Shown: positions 45,847 to 55,039, counted from the stretch's first letter. The stretch is DNA of 64,000 bases from Streptomyces antimycoticus (GCF_005405925.1 NZ_BJHV01000001.1:6572001-6636000), one strand, 5' to 3'. A program made the numbers and translations. The notes: generated by a model not told the origin, from the letters alone.

Positions 45847-47490
45847 ATGCGCGGTGCCAAGAGCGCCAAGTGGGTCGCGTTGGCGGCGGTCGTGGCGCTG
45901 GCCGCGACCGCCTGCGGTGGTAACGACAGCGACAGCGGCAGCAACGATATGAACAAGGGGACGGCGGACCCGAACGGGATACTCACCGCCCAGCTGAGCG
46001 AGCCGCAGAACCCGCTGCAGCCGGCGAACGCGAAGGAGAGTCAGGGCAGCCGCGTGCTGCGGACGATCTTCGCCGGTCTGGTGGACTACGAGCCGGGCAC
46101 CGGCAAGCTGGTGTACGTCAACGCGGAGTCGGTCACCCCCAACAAGGACTCCTCTGTCTGGACCGTCAAGCTCAAGCCGGGCTGGAAGTTCCACAACGGC
46201 GAGACCGTGACCGCAAAGTCCTACGTGGACTCGTGGAACTGGTCGGCCAACGTGTCGAACAACCAGACCAACTCGAGCTGGTTCCAGGACATCAAGGGCT
46301 ACGAGGACGTCCACCCGGAGAAGGGCAAGCCCAAGGCCGACAAGATGTCCGGCCTCAAGGTCGTCAACGACAACGAGTTCAAGATCGAGCTCAACAGCTC
46401 GGTCTCGTACTTCGCCTACAAGCTGGGCTACGACGTGTGGACCCCGCTGCCCACCGGGTTCTTCAAGGACCCCAAGGGCTTCGGTGAGAAGCCGGTCGGC
46501 AACGGTCCCTACAAGTTCGTTTCCTGGGACCACAAGAAGATGATCAAGGTCCGGAAGTTCGACGGCTACCAGGGCCCGAACAAGGCCAAGAACGGCGGCA
46601 TCGACTTCAAGAACTACACCACCGCCGACGCCGCCTACTCGGACATTCGCTCGAACAACCTCGACTGGATCGAGCAGGTCCCGACCACCGCGCTCACGAA
46701 CTACAAGAGCGACCTGGGCAAGCGCGCGATCGACGAGGAGTACTCGGCGGTCCAGTCGATCGTCCCGGCCTTCTACACCAAGCAGTTCAAGGACATCGAC
46801 CCCAAGGTCATCCAGGGTCTGTCCATGGCGATCGACCGTGACACGATCACCAAGACCGTGCTGCACGGCTCCCGCACCCCGGCCGACAGCTTTGTCGCCC
46901 GCGGCGTGATCGGCTACAAGGCCGGTGCGCTCAAGGAGCAGGTCACCTACGACCCGGCCAAGGCCAAGGCCCTCATCAAGGAGGGTGGCGGTGTCCCGGG
47001 CAACAAGATCTCGATCCAGTTCAACGCCGACCAGGACCACAAGCCCTGGGTGGACGCGGTCTGCAACAGCATCCGCAAGGCCACCGGCGTCGACTGCGTC
47101 GGCGACTCCAAGCCCGACTTCCAGGCCGACCTGAACGCGCGTGACAAGCACCAGGTCAAGTCGATGTACCGCGGTGGCTGGGTGCTCGACTACCCGGTCA
47201 ACTCGAACTTCATGAGGGACCTGTACGGCTCCAAGGCGGCCGGTAACACCAGCGGCTACGCCAACAAGGAGTTCGACGAGCTCGCTGCCAAGGCCGACAA
47301 GGCCGCCACCCTGGACGAGACCGTCAAGCTCTACCAGGAGGCGGAGCAGGTCCTCGCCAAGGACATGCCGGCGATCCCGCTGTGGTTCTACAAGGTCAAC
47401 AGCGGCCAGTCCAACAAGGTCCTGGGGAAGATCCCCTACGGCCAGGACGGCGACCCCATCTTCACCGACGTCCAGGTGAAGAAGAAGTAA
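45847..47490 (+). CDS. Oligopeptide ABC transporter substrate-binding lipoprotein (operon 1)
   Basis: 547 residues, SBP_bac_5 family (OppA/BldKB-like). A short signal ends in the lipobox AATAC with Cys23, then a Ser/Asn-rich linker. The fold carries VWTVKLKPGWKFHNGETVTA and PVGNGPYKFVSW, both typical. The ATG at 45847 has GAGGAGG six bases upstream. It is first of five co-oriented genes. It captures peptides outside the membrane. In Streptomyces the related BldK system imports a signal needed for aerial growth, but here the binding protein precedes the permeases, so orthology to bldK itself is not claimed. Confidence 0.93.
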   Translation: MRGAKSAKWVALAAVVALAATACGGNDSDSGSNDMNKGTADPNGILTAQLSEPQNPLQPANAKESQGSRVLRTIFAGLVDYEPGTGKLVYVNAESVTPNKDSSVWTVKLKPGWKFHNGETVTAKSYVDSWNWSANVSNNQTNSSWFQDIKGYEDVHPEKGKPKADKMSGLKVVNDNEFKIELNSSVSYFAYKLGYDVWTPLPTGFFKDPKGFGEKPVGNGPYKFVSWDHKKMIKVRKFDGYQGPNKAKNGGIDFKNYTTADAAYSDIRSNNLDWIEQVPTTALTNYKSDLGKRAIDEEYSAVQSIVPAFYTKQFKDIDPKVIQGLSMAIDRDTITKTVLHGSRTPADSFVARGVIGYKAGALKEQVTYDPAKAKALIKEGGGVPGNKISIQFNADQDHKPWVDAVCNSIRKATGVDCVGDSKPDFQADLNARDKHQVKSMYRGGWVLDYPVNSNFMRDLYGSKAAGNTSGYANKEFDELAAKADKAATLDETVKLYQEAEQVLAKDMPAIPLWFYKVNSGQSNKVLGKIPYGQDGDPIFTDVQVKKK

Positions 47491-47638
47491 TCATCGGGAC
47501 CGCCGGCCGGTGCCGCCGCTCCTCCCACCGGGGAGCGGCGGCACCGGCCCGCAGGCGTGAGGCCCGCAGCTCATCCCCCCACCCGCGTGGCGCAGACGAG
47601 ACGTGGCCTCCGCCGCCCCCCAACGGCATGGAGGCATG

Positions 47639-48565
47639 ATGGGGCGCTATGTCGCCAGGCGACTGCTCCAGATGATCCCGGTGTTCATCGGGACTACTCT
47701 GATTATTTTCCTCATGGTCCACGTACTGCCCGGTGACCCTATCCGGGCGATGTGGGGCGACAAGGCCGCGGACCCCGCGCAGGTCGCGTCCCTCCGCCAT
47801 GAGTTCGGGCTGGACCAGCCTCTGTGGAGGCAGTACATCGACTACATGGTCAACCTCTTCCAGGGAGACTTCGGCAAGACCTTCGGCGGTCGCCCGGTCT
47901 CCGAGGAGATGGGGATGGCCTTCCCGGTGACCCTCCGCCTCGCGGCGGTGGCCCTCACCATCGAGATCATCGTCGGCATCGGGCTCGGTGCCTGGGCCGG
48001 TCTCAAGGCCGGCCGCGCGGTGGACACCGGCGTCCTGATCTTCACGCTGATCGTCATCTCGATGCCGGTCTTCGTCCTCGGCTATCTGGCCCGGTTCATC
48101 TTCGCCGACGAGCTCGGCTGGCTGCCACCGAACGTGCAGAACTCGATGGACGTGGAGCAGCTACTGCTGCCCGGCTTCGTCCTCGCGATGCTCTCCATGG
48201 CGTATGTGGCCCGGCTGACCCGGACCACGTTCGCCGAGAACCTGCGCGCCGACTACATGCGCACCGCGCTCGCCAAGGGCCTGCCGCGCCGCCGCATCAT
48301 CGGCGTCCACCTGCTGCGCAACTCGCTGATCCCCGTGATCACCTTCCTCGGCACCGATGTCGGCGCGCTGGTCGGCGGCGCGGTGGTCACCGAGGGCATC
48401 TTCAACGTCCAGGGTGTCGGCAATCTGCTGTTCAACGCGCTCGGGCGGCGGGAGGGCTCCACGATCGTCGGGGTCGTGACCGTCTTCGTCCTCGTCATCC
48501 TGCTGATCAACCTAGTCGTCGACCTGCTGTACGCGGTCCTGGACCCGAGGATCCGGTATGCCTGA
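47639..48565 (+). CDS. Oligopeptide ABC transporter permease, DppB/OppB type (operon 1)
   Basis: 308 residues from the second of two adjacent ATGs (47639), four bases after GGAGG. Six membrane helices. The first is RRLLQMIPVFIGTTLIIFLM. The EAA-type cytoplasmic loop (RADYMRTALAKGLPRRRIIG) contacts the ATPase. It ends LLYAVLDPRIRY, as is usual for the family. Its last eight bases overlap the next gene. It is paired with the DppC-type permease to form the channel. Confidence 0.94.
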   Translation: MGRYVARRLLQMIPVFIGTTLIIFLMVHVLPGDPIRAMWGDKAADPAQVASLRHEFGLDQPLWRQYIDYMVNLFQGDFGKTFGGRPVSEEMGMAFPVTLRLAAVALTIEIIVGIGLGAWAGLKAGRAVDTGVLIFTLIVISMPVFVLGYLARFIFADELGWLPPNVQNSMDVEQLLLPGFVLAMLSMAYVARLTRTTFAENLRADYMRTALAKGLPRRRIIGVHLLRNSLIPVITFLGTDVGALVGGAVVTEGIFNVQGVGNLLFNALGRREGSTIVGVVTVFVLVILLINLVVDLLYAVLDPRIRYA

Positions 48566-49535
48566 CATGACCAAATCCCAGTCCGGTACGGCGGTCGACA
48601 CGGCGGTCGACGCCGTGGCCCCGCCGACCGAGGTGGACAGCGCCCCCGCCGCCGGCCCCGCCCCCCAGGGCAAGCCGCGTTCGCTGTGGGGCGACGCCTG
48701 GTTCGAGCTGCGCCACCGGCCGCTGTTCTGGGTCTCGGCGGTGCTGCTGGTCCTGCTGCTCAGCATCGCGCTGTTCCCCGGTCTGTTCAGCGGCGCCGAC
48801 CCCAAGGACGGCGACCTGACCAACCACTTCCTGACCAAGCCGGAGCTCACGCACTTCTTCCAGGCCGACTGGTTCGGCTACGACGGGCAGGGCCGCTCCA
48901 TCTACGCCCGGGTCATCTACGGCACGCGCGCCTCCATCATGGTCGGCGTCGGGGTGACGGTCGTGGTCACCATCTTCGGCGGCCTGCTGGGCATGCTGGC
49001 CGGGTACTTCGGCGGCTGGATCGACTCGATCGTCTCCCGCATCGTCGACATCTTCTTCGGTCTGCCGTTCCTGCTCGGCTCGATGGTCGTGCTGAACGCG
49101 TTCACCGAGCGCAAGGTGTACGTGGTGATCGCGGCGCTGGCCTTCCTGGGCTGGACCACCATCGCCCGGGTGATGCGCAGCTCAGTGATCACGGCCAAGC
49201 AGGCGGACTACGTCACCGCGGCGCGCGCCCTCGGCGCGGGCACCAACCGGATCCTGTTCCGGCACGTCCTGCCCAACGCGCTCGCGCCCACCATCGTGGT
49301 CGCGACGATCTCGCTCGGTGCCTACATCTCCGCCGAGGCCACGCTGTCGTACCTGGGTCTCGGCCTCGCCGACCCGACGATCTCGTGGGGCATCGACATC
49401 TCGTCGGCCAAGGACGCCATCCGGGACAACCCGCATGTGATGCTGTTCCCGGCCGGAATGCTGAGCCTCACGGTCTTCGCATTCATCACGCTCGGCGACG
49501 CGGTGCGCGACGCCCTCGACCCCAAGCTGCGCTGA
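48558..49535 (+). CDS. Oligopeptide ABC transporter permease, DppC/OppC type (operon 1)
   Basis: 325 residues. A hydrophilic Ala/Pro-rich N-terminus of about 45 residues precedes six membrane helices. GYDGQGRSIYARVIYGTRAS is the family signature after helix 1, and the EAA loop is QADYVTAARALGAGTNRILF. It ends DAVRDALDPKLR. The ATG at 48558 lies within the end of the upstream permease gene (8-base overlap). The next gene follows after 11 bases. Confidence 0.94.
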   Translation: MPDMTKSQSGTAVDTAVDAVAPPTEVDSAPAAGPAPQGKPRSLWGDAWFELRHRPLFWVSAVLLVLLLSIALFPGLFSGADPKDGDLTNHFLTKPELTHFFQADWFGYDGQGRSIYARVIYGTRASIMVGVGVTVVVTIFGGLLGMLAGYFGGWIDSIVSRIVDIFFGLPFLLGSMVVLNAFTERKVYVVIAALAFLGWTTIARVMRSSVITAKQADYVTAARALGAGTNRILFRHVLPNALAPTIVVATISLGAYISAEATLSYLGLGLADPTISWGIDISSAKDAIRDNPHVMLFPAGMLSLTVFAFITLGDAVRDALDPKLR

Positions 49536-49546
49536 GGAGGGCGTAC

Positions 49547-50605
49547 GTGACCACCATCGAGAAGACCGCGGACGACGCCGTCCGCGAGGGTGCCGGCGAC
49601 GATGGCACCCCCCTGCTGGAAGTCCGCGATCTGCATGTGGAGTTCCACACCCGGGACGGTGTCGCCAAGGCCGTCAACGGCGTGAACTACAGCGTCGACG
49701 CCGGTGAGACCCTTGCCGTCCTCGGCGAGTCCGGCTCCGGTAAGTCGGTGACCGCCCAGGCGATCATGGGCATCCTCGACATGCCGCCCGGGAAGATCCC
49801 GCAGGGCCAGATCCTCTTCCGCGGCGAGGACATGCTCACCATGTCGGGGGAGGACCGCCGGAAGATCCGCGGCCGGAGGATCGCCATGATCTTCCAGGAC
49901 GCGCTCTCCTCGCTGAACCCGGTGCTCTCCGTCGGCTATCAGCTCGGCGAGATGTTCCGGGTCCACCAGGGCCTGTCCAAGAAGGAGGCCAAGGCCAAGG
50001 CCATCGAGCTGATGGACCGGGTCCGCATCCCGGCGGCCAAGGAGCGGGTGAGCGACTACCCGCACCAGTTCTCCGGCGGTATGCGCCAGCGCATCATGAT
50101 CGCCATGGCGCTCGCGCTGGAGCCGGACCTGATCATCGCCGACGAGCCGACCACGGCCCTCGACGTCACCGTCCAGGCCCAGGTGATGGACCTGCTCGCG
50201 GAGCTTCAGCGTGAGTACAACATGGGTCTGATCCTGATCACCCATGACCTGGGCGTGGTCGCGGACGTCGCCGACAAGATCGCCGTGATGTACGCGGGAC
50301 GGATCGTCGAGACCGCCCCCGTGCACGAGCTCTACAAGCGCCCGGCCCACCCCTACACCCGGGGCCTGCTGGACTCGATCCCGCGCCTGGACCGCAAGGG
50401 GCAGGAGCTCTACGCCATCAAGGGGCTGCCGCCCAATCTGCTCAAGATCCCCTCGGGCTGCGCCTTCAACCCGCGCTGCCCCAAGGCGGAGGACATCTGC
50501 CGTACGGACGTCCCCGCGCTGGTGCCGGTCACCGAGCAGGACGGCACGGAGCTGCCGGGCCGCGGCAGCGCGTGCCACTTCTGGAAGGAGACCCTCCATG
50601 GCTGA
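49547..50605 (+). CDS. Oligopeptide ABC transporter ATPase, DppD/OppD type (operon 1)
   Basis: 352 residues. Walker A GESGSGKS, signature FSGGMRQRI, Walker [13 protein letters not shown] and the His switch ITHDLG are all present. The C-terminal oligopeptide-transporter extension contains the Cys-rich part [15 protein letters not shown]. The GTG at 49547 has GAGGAGGG five bases upstream and is preferred to a longer upstream frame. It overlaps the next gene by eight bases (ATGGCTGA). Confidence 0.94.
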   Translation: MTTIEKTADDAVREGAGDDGTPLLEVRDLHVEFHTRDGVAKAVNGVNYSVDAGETLAVLGESGSGKSVTAQAIMGILDMPPGKIPQGQILFRGEDMLTMSGEDRRKIRGRRIAMIFQDALSSLNPVLSVGYQLGEMFRVHQGLSKKEAKAKAIELMDRVRIPAAKERVSDYPHQFSGGMRQRIMIAMALALEPDLIIADEPTTALDVTVQAQVMDLLAELQREYNMGLILITHDLGVVADVADKIAVMYAGRIVETAPVHELYKRPAHPYTRGLLDSIPRLDRKGQELYAIKGLPPNLLKIPSGCAFNPRCPKAEDICRTDVPALVPVTEQDGTELPGRGSACHFWKETLHG

Positions 50606-51755
50606 CACCGAGAAGAACGAGGCCGCCATGGAACCGGCCGTGGACGCCACCCCCAACGTCACGGAGGTGGAGACGGTCGACGCCGCCACCGAGGACGAGG
50701 CGGTCGCGGCCCTCGAGGCCAAGGTCGACCGTGGCGAGCCGATCCTCCAGGTGCGCAATCTGGTCAAGCACTTCCCGCTGACCCAGGGCATCCTCTTCAA
50801 GCGGCAGATCGGCGCGGTCAAGGCGGTCGACGGCATCTCCTTCGACCTCTACCAGGGCGAGACCCTCGGCATCGTGGGCGAGTCCGGCTGTGGCAAGTCC
50901 ACCGTCGCCAAGCTGCTGATGACCCTGGAGACCGCCACCGCGGGCGAGGTCTTCTACAAGGGCCAGGACATCACCAGGCTGTCGGGCCGCGCGCTGCGGG
51001 CCGTCCGCCGCAACATCCAGATGGTGTTCCAGGACCCGTACACCTCGCTCAACCCGCGTATGACGGTGGGCGACATCATCGGGGAGCCCTTCGAGATCCA
51101 CCCCGAGGTGGCTCCCAAGGGCGACCGGCGCCGCAAGGTCCAGGAACTCCTGGACGTCGTGGGCCTCAACCCGGAGTACATCAACCGCTACCCCCACCAG
51201 TTCTCCGGCGGTCAGCGCCAGCGCATCGGCATCGCGCGCGGGCTCGCCCTCAACCCGGAGATCATCATCTGCGACGAGCCGGTCTCCGCGCTCGACGTCT
51301 CCGTCCAGGCACAGGTCATCAACCTGATGGAGGGTCTGCAGGACGAGTTCAACCTGTCCTACATCTTCATCGCCCACGACCTGTCCATCGTCCGGCACAT
51401 CTCCGACCGGGTCGGTGTGATGTACCTGGGCAAGATGGCCGAGATCGGCTCCGACACCGAGATCTACGACCACCCGACGCACCCCTACACCCAGGCGCTG
51501 CTGTCGGCCGTCCCGGTCCCGGACCCGGAGTCGCGCGAGGGCCGCGAACGCATCATCCTCACCGGCGACGTCCCCTCCCCGGCCAACCCGCCCTCCGGCT
51601 GCCGCTTCCGCACCCGCTGCTGGAAGGCCGAGGACAAGTGCGCCAAGGAGATCCCGCTCCTGGCCATCCCGGAGCGCTTCGCCGGATCGGACTCGCCCGC
51701 GGCACACGAGTCGGCGTGCCACTTCGCGGAGGAGAAGGACGTGGTCCACGCCTGA
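50598..51755 (+). CDS. Oligopeptide ABC transporter ATPase, DppF/OppF type (operon 1)
   Basis: 385 residues. An acidic, Ala/Glu-rich N-terminal extension of about 45 residues is not present in the paralogue at 62314. Walker A is GESGCGKS, signature FSGGQRQRI, Walker [14 protein letters not shown], switch IAHDLS. The C-terminal extension has [14 protein letters not shown]. It completes the five-gene transporter. A strong hairpin follows between it and a convergent toxin-like gene. Confidence 0.94.
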   Translation: MADTEKNEAAMEPAVDATPNVTEVETVDAATEDEAVAALEAKVDRGEPILQVRNLVKHFPLTQGILFKRQIGAVKAVDGISFDLYQGETLGIVGESGCGKSTVAKLLMTLETATAGEVFYKGQDITRLSGRALRAVRRNIQMVFQDPYTSLNPRMTVGDIIGEPFEIHPEVAPKGDRRRKVQELLDVVGLNPEYINRYPHQFSGGQRQRIGIARGLALNPEIIICDEPVSALDVSVQAQVINLMEGLQDEFNLSYIFIAHDLSIVRHISDRVGVMYLGKMAEIGSDTEIYDHPTHPYTQALLSAVPVPDPESREGRERIILTGDVPSPANPPSGCRFRTRCWKAEDKCAKEIPLLAIPERFAGSDSPAAHESACHFAEEKDVVHA

Positions 51756-51783
51756 CGCATTTTTGCGGGGCGCAGTCGAACGA

Positions 51784-51827
51784 CGAGGGCCGCCCGGACC
51801 GTGATCACCACGGCCGGGCGGCCCTCG
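51784..51827. terminator. Perfect 14-bp hairpin between operon 1 and a convergent gene
   Basis: CGAGGGCCGCCCGG (51784-51797) and CCGGGCGGCCCTCG (51814-51827) are exact reverse complements with a 16-base loop, placed between stops at 51755 (plus) and 51835 (minus). Confidence 0.85.
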
Positions 51828-51834
51828 CCGTCGT

Positions 51835-52110
51835 TCAGGATCCGTCCGACTCGGGCCAATGCTGCACCCGCATGATGAAGATGGTGGTGAAGCGACGATG
51901 CTCCTGATACCAGACGATCAGTCGGCCCTCTGCATGGTCGAGTAATCGAGATACCCCGGACTCATGGACGGGTGGGTCGCCGAGATACTTGACGGCGGCG
52001 GCGTCGGCCAGCCGCTCGGTGAGCCGTTCCACATCGTGCTTGATCTGCGGATCCAGACCGCCGACCACGTTCTCGGCATCGGGAAGATACTCCCAGGTCC
52101 AGTCGCTCAC
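51835..52110 (-). CDS. RelE/ParE-like toxin candidate
   Basis: 91 residues from GTG 52110, which overlaps the stop of the upstream partner as GTGA. The pattern of an N-terminal helix pair (VVGGLDPQIKHDVERLTERL), then VSRLLDHAEGRLIVWY and a final strand FTTIFIMRVQHW fits small RelE/ParE-fold proteins. Typical catalytic residues of RelE cannot be assigned with confidence. With its DUF6247-like partner it makes a candidate type II toxin-antitoxin pair, though the pairing is inferred from order and coupling. Confidence 0.65.
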   Translation of the reverse strand: MSDWTWEYLPDAENVVGGLDPQIKHDVERLTERLADAAAVKYLGDPPVHESGVSRLLDHAEGRLIVWYQEHRRFTTIFIMRVQHWPESDGS

Positions 52111-52465
52111 CCTGCTACCTCACGGCGCGCGGCGTCCAACAGGACTCCGATCTCTGCCGAGACCCGCCGGGCGTCCTCAATGCTGGGTGCCTCGGCGACG
52201 GCCGCTTCCAACTCGTGGAGTCGTCGAGCCCGGTCCGGGTAGCGCCGCAGAGCGACGAAGACCCCCAGCGGTGCAGGAAGGTGTGCATGGGGACGGTGCT
52301 GTCCGTCTGCACGGCTTCCTGCCAGGCGCTGTGGAATTCCTCCTCGAACCGGACGGCCGCGCTGAGATCTAGGGAGCGCACGGCGACCCGCAGAGCCTGT
52401 TCGGTCAGCGGCGGCATGGGGAACAGCGGCTCGTCGTGGGAGTCCTCTATGGGCTGTGTGCTCAC
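52107..52465 (-). CDS. DUF6247-like partner protein, one-base frameshift
   Basis: The GTG at 52465 follows GGAGGAGA. The first frame reads PPLTEQALRVAVRSLDLSAA, then FEEEFHSAWQEAVQTDS and TFLHRWG. One base restored at the C5 run 52262-52266 (G run on the coding strand) continues VFVALRRYPDRARRLHELEA to TGA, overlapping the next start. The repaired length is about 119 residues. This matches the actinomycete DUF6247 pattern. Position upstream of a RelE-like gene suggests the antitoxin role. Confidence 0.7.
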
Positions 52466-52527
52466 GGCGCTGTCTCCTCCGGTGTGCCGTAGGTCGTCCA
52501 CATAGGGTGATCGTTGCAGGCCAATGT

Positions 52528-52887
52528 TCATCCAGTTTGCCCCATCGCGGGTGGCGGCGGGGTCAGCGTGAACCATACGGCCTTGCCGGTGACGCCCGTG
52601 TCCTTGTCGGTGTAGTCGTGCACGCCCCAGGTGTCGGAGCACGACTCGACGAGTGTGAGCCCGCGCCCGCTCTCGTCCTCGGCGTTCGCCACCACCTGCT
52701 GCGGCAGCCCGCGGCCGGAGTCCCACACGGTGACCCGGAAGTCCGGTGGTGTGGGCTCCCAGTCCATGCTGACGTACGCGTCGGTGGTGGTGTTCCGGTA
52801 CGCGTTGGTGACCAGCTCCGATACGAGCAGTTCGGCCGTGCCGACGATGCAGTCGAGCCGCGCCGCCCTGAGGATCCGATTCGGCAT
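52528..52887 (-). CDS. HATPase-domain ATP-binding protein, N-terminus lost
   Basis: 119 residues. The N box TAELLVSELVTNAYRNT and the G regions VWDSGRGLPQ and ESGRGLTLVES are present. About 40 residues that normally precede the N box are missing. The start codon used (ATG 52887) has no ribosome site, and the frame upstream is the coding region of an XRE gene on the other strand. It resembles the solo ATPases linked to DUF5753/DUF397 pairs. Deletion of the shared promoter region is the simplest reading. Confidence 0.7.
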   Translation of the reverse strand: MPNRILRAARLDCIVGTAELLVSELVTNAYRNTTTDAYVSMDWEPTPPDFRVTVWDSGRGLPQQVVANAEDESGRGLTLVESCSDTWGVHDYTDKDTGVTGKAVWFTLTPPPPAMGQTG

Positions 52888-53731
52888 CGAGGTGCGCAGG
52901 CTGCGTGAGGCTGCGGGACTGACTGTCGGTGAGGCGGCCCAGGTGGTGGGGATGCGTCAGCCGCACTTCAGCAACGTCGAGGCGGGCCGCACTGGCCTGT
53001 CGGCCGAACGTCTCCAGAAGCTGACGGAAGCGTTGGGTAGTACGTATACGTATCCCGGTGATGCCCTACTGGCCCTGGGACGGGAACCTGGGAAGGGATG
53101 GTGGAGCGACTACCGCACGACTCTGGGTGCGACCCACCTCGACCTGGCTGAGCTGGAGGCCGGAGCCGTTGCCCTCCGCAACTACGAGCTGCTGTTCATT
53201 CCGGGGCTGCTCCAGACCTTCGAGTACGCGACGGCCGTGCACAGCAGCGGCTTCTCGCCGACTGTGAGTGAAGTGCGGGACACGGCCGTGGAGTTCAGGA
53301 TGCGGAGGCAGGAGGTTCTGTCGGACGAGCGGCCTCCTCGGCTCCATGCCATCGTCCACGAGGCGGCACTGCGCGTTCTCTACGGTGGTCGCGCGGTGAT
53401 GCGTGATCAACTGCTGCGGCTGATCGAGGTGTCGCGCTTGCCGAACGTCACGATCCAGATCGTGCCCATCGACAACGAGGGAAGCGCGGCCTTCAGTCAC
53501 CCGTTCATGGTCATCGAACCCAGCGTGGTGAAATTGGGCACGGTGCTCGTCGACCAGGTGGGCAAGGCGCAGTTCCTCGACGAGCGCCAAACGCTGGCCG
53601 AATATGGGGAGTCGTTCGCGAGACTGAGCGAACTGGCCCTGCCTCCAGTCGATGCTGAGGCTGCGCCTGAGGCTCGTACGGTGAAGGATTCCCTCGGGCT
53701 CATCCAGCACATCCTCTACCCGCTTCTCTAA
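52847..53731 (+). CDS. XRE family regulator with DUF5753 (WhiJ-like), start uncertain
   Basis: 294 residues if started at ATG 52847; GTG 52892 is an alternative. The HTH reads LREAAGLTVGEAAQVVGMRQ then PHFSNVEAGRTGLS. The DUF5753 domain follows (LLFIPGLLQTFEYA, RMRRQEVL, VIHEAALR-like VHEAALRVLYG, IVPIDNEG). Its 5' end overlaps that of the divergent ATPase by 41 bases, so both have probably lost their true starts. It is followed by a DUF397 gene, the usual partner. Confidence 0.8.
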   Translation: MQSSRAALRIRFGIEVRRLREAAGLTVGEAAQVVGMRQPHFSNVEAGRTGLSAERLQKLTEALGSTYTYPGDALLALGREPGKGWWSDYRTTLGATHLDLAELEAGAVALRNYELLFIPGLLQTFEYATAVHSSGFSPTVSEVRDTAVEFRMRRQEVLSDERPPRLHAIVHEAALRVLYGGRAVMRDQLLRLIEVSRLPNVTIQIVPIDNEGSAAFSHPFMVIEPSVVKLGTVLVDQVGKAQFLDERQTLAEYGESFARLSELALPPVDAEAAPEARTVKDSLGLIQHILYPLL

Positions 53732-53743
53732 GGAGAGAGCCGC

Positions 53744-53944
53744 ATGTCCTCGCTTGCCTGGCGGAAGTCCAGCTTCAGCACGGGCGACGCCCCCAACTGC
53801 GTCGAACTCGCCGCCGACCTCACCGGCACTCCTCACCTCCGCGAAAGCGACGACCCGGAGGTCGTCATATCCGCGCACCCCGCCGCGCTCCGCGCATTCC
53901 TGCGGGCCGCGAAGGCGGGGGAGTTCGACCGACTCGAAGGGTGA
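53744..53944 (+). CDS. DUF397 domain protein
   Basis: 66 residues from ATG 53744, with AAGGAGAG eight bases upstream. The family marks WRKSSFSTGDAPNCVELA and LRESDDPE, then AFLRAAKAGEFD, are complete. It lies 12 bases after the DUF5753 gene. Such pairs modulate development and antibiotic production in Streptomyces and may behave like toxin-antitoxin sets. Confidence 0.92.
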   Translation: MSSLAWRKSSFSTGDAPNCVELAADLTGTPHLRESDDPEVVISAHPAALRAFLRAAKAGEFDRLEG

Positions 53945-54335
53945 GCCGCGCCCCTCCCGGCACCCCTTCCGAAAGTGCTTGATCTAGTACAACTAATTTG
54001 TCAAACGTTTTCCGGAGGGGTACCCCACCCCCCCCGCAGTCCGGAGGCGGTCCCGCAGTCCGGCAACGGCCTCGGCCCCCCGAGCACGGACGCCGCCACC
54101 GGCGCCCACCTTTCGGTGGCCGGAGCCCGGCGATGGCGCGCCGCCCGTCACTGCCCGACCCATGCTCAAATGCGCCGAAGGCGCGAGACGAAAGCCGCAC
54201 CCGACCGAGCCGAGCGGCCGAGCACCCGAGCACCCGACCGAGCCGAGCAGCCGAGCAGGCTGCGCATCCCCTCGTTCGGATGAACCGCCCTCAGCGGACG
54301 CCCGGAACGGGCAGGCCGCCCGTATGATCGCCGGT
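53945..54335. other. Gap with an A+T-rich site and short repeats
   Basis: 391 bases without a convincing gene. It holds an A+T-rich patch (GATCTAGTACAACTAATTTG at about 53980-53999, then TCAAACGTTTT) that stands out sharply. From 54195 a 33-bp repeat with core CACCCGACCGAGCCGAGC occurs twice. Open frames over it lack family features. Confidence 0.5.
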
Positions 54336-54611
54336 ATGAGCCTCGAGCGTGTCACGATCACGATCCCGAGCGAGACCCTGAGCGCCGCCAAGGAGGCGGC
54401 GGACCGTGAGGGCATGAGCGTCTCGGCATGGCTCTCGCGCGCGGCCGAGCGCGCGGCCAAGATCGAGGCAGGGCTGATCGCGGCGGAAGAGGTGCTGGCG
54501 GAGATCGGTCCACCCACTCCGGACGAGCAGGCCTGGGTGGATGAATTCATGGACACGGTCACGAGGCCGGCGGCGGGTGACAGCTCCGGCGCTGACGATC
54601 ACGCGGCTTGA
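54336..54611 (+). CDS. Ribbon-helix-helix antitoxin candidate
   Basis: 91 residues from ATG 54336 (ATG 54324 is an in-frame alternative). The start SLERVTITIPSETLSAAKEA, then MSVSAWLSRAAERA, is a ribbon-helix-helix DNA-binding domain. The acidic tail (DSSGADDHAA) would contact the toxin. It lies 26 bases before the PIN gene, giving a VapBC-like pair. Confidence 0.8.
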   Translation: MSLERVTITIPSETLSAAKEAADREGMSVSAWLSRAAERAAKIEAGLIAAEEVLAEIGPPTPDEQAWVDEFMDTVTRPAAGDSSGADDHAA

Positions 54612-54637
54612 TGTCGTCAGTGCCGGGGGGATAACCG

Positions 54638-55039
54638 ATGACCGCATTGCGTCCTGTTGTCTACGACGCGGGAATGTTGATCGCTGCCGAGCGTTCCCGG
54701 ACCAAGGTCTGGAGAGCGCACCGGGCCTATCTCACGGCGGGCGGCGTGCCCCAGGTGCCCGCGGCTGTGGTCGCCCAGGTGTGGCGGGACGGAGCGCGGC
54801 AGGCGCGCCTGGCGCAATTGCTCAAGGGGTGCGATGTGGCGGTGATGGACGAGACGGCGGCGCGGGAGATCGGGGAATTGCTGGCTCTGGCAGGAACGTC
54901 GGATCCGGTGGACGGAGCCGTCGCGGTGCTCGCCGTGCGGCAGGGGGCGGCGATCGCCACCTCCGACCCCGACGACATCCGGCATCTGCTCGACCGGCTC
55001 GGCACCCGAGGCAAGCTGGTGGCCGTGCAGCAGGTCTGA
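54638..55039 (+). CDS. PIN domain toxin (VapC-like)
   Basis: 133 residues. The PIN acidic residues are visible in PVVYDAGMLIAAE (Asp10), in DETAAREIGELL (Glu), in DPVDGAVAVLA (Asp) and in ATSDPDDI (Asp). The expected product is a Mg-dependent ribonuclease. The ATG at 54638 follows GGGGGGAT. It is paired with the RHH gene just upstream, and no frameshift is seen, so the module could be active. Confidence 0.85.
   Translation: MTALRPVVYDAGMLIAAERSRTKVWRAHRAYLTAGGVPQVPAAVVAQVWRDGARQARLAQLLKGCDVAVMDETAAREIGELLALAGTSDPVDGAVAVLAVRQGAAIATSDPDDIRHLLDRLGTRGKLVAVQQV

Noticed and set aside
53975..54283. Plus-strand frame between the DUF397 and RHH genes
   Set aside because: It begins at the A+T-rich patch and covers short repeats. 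Composition is Pro/Arg/Ser low complexity.
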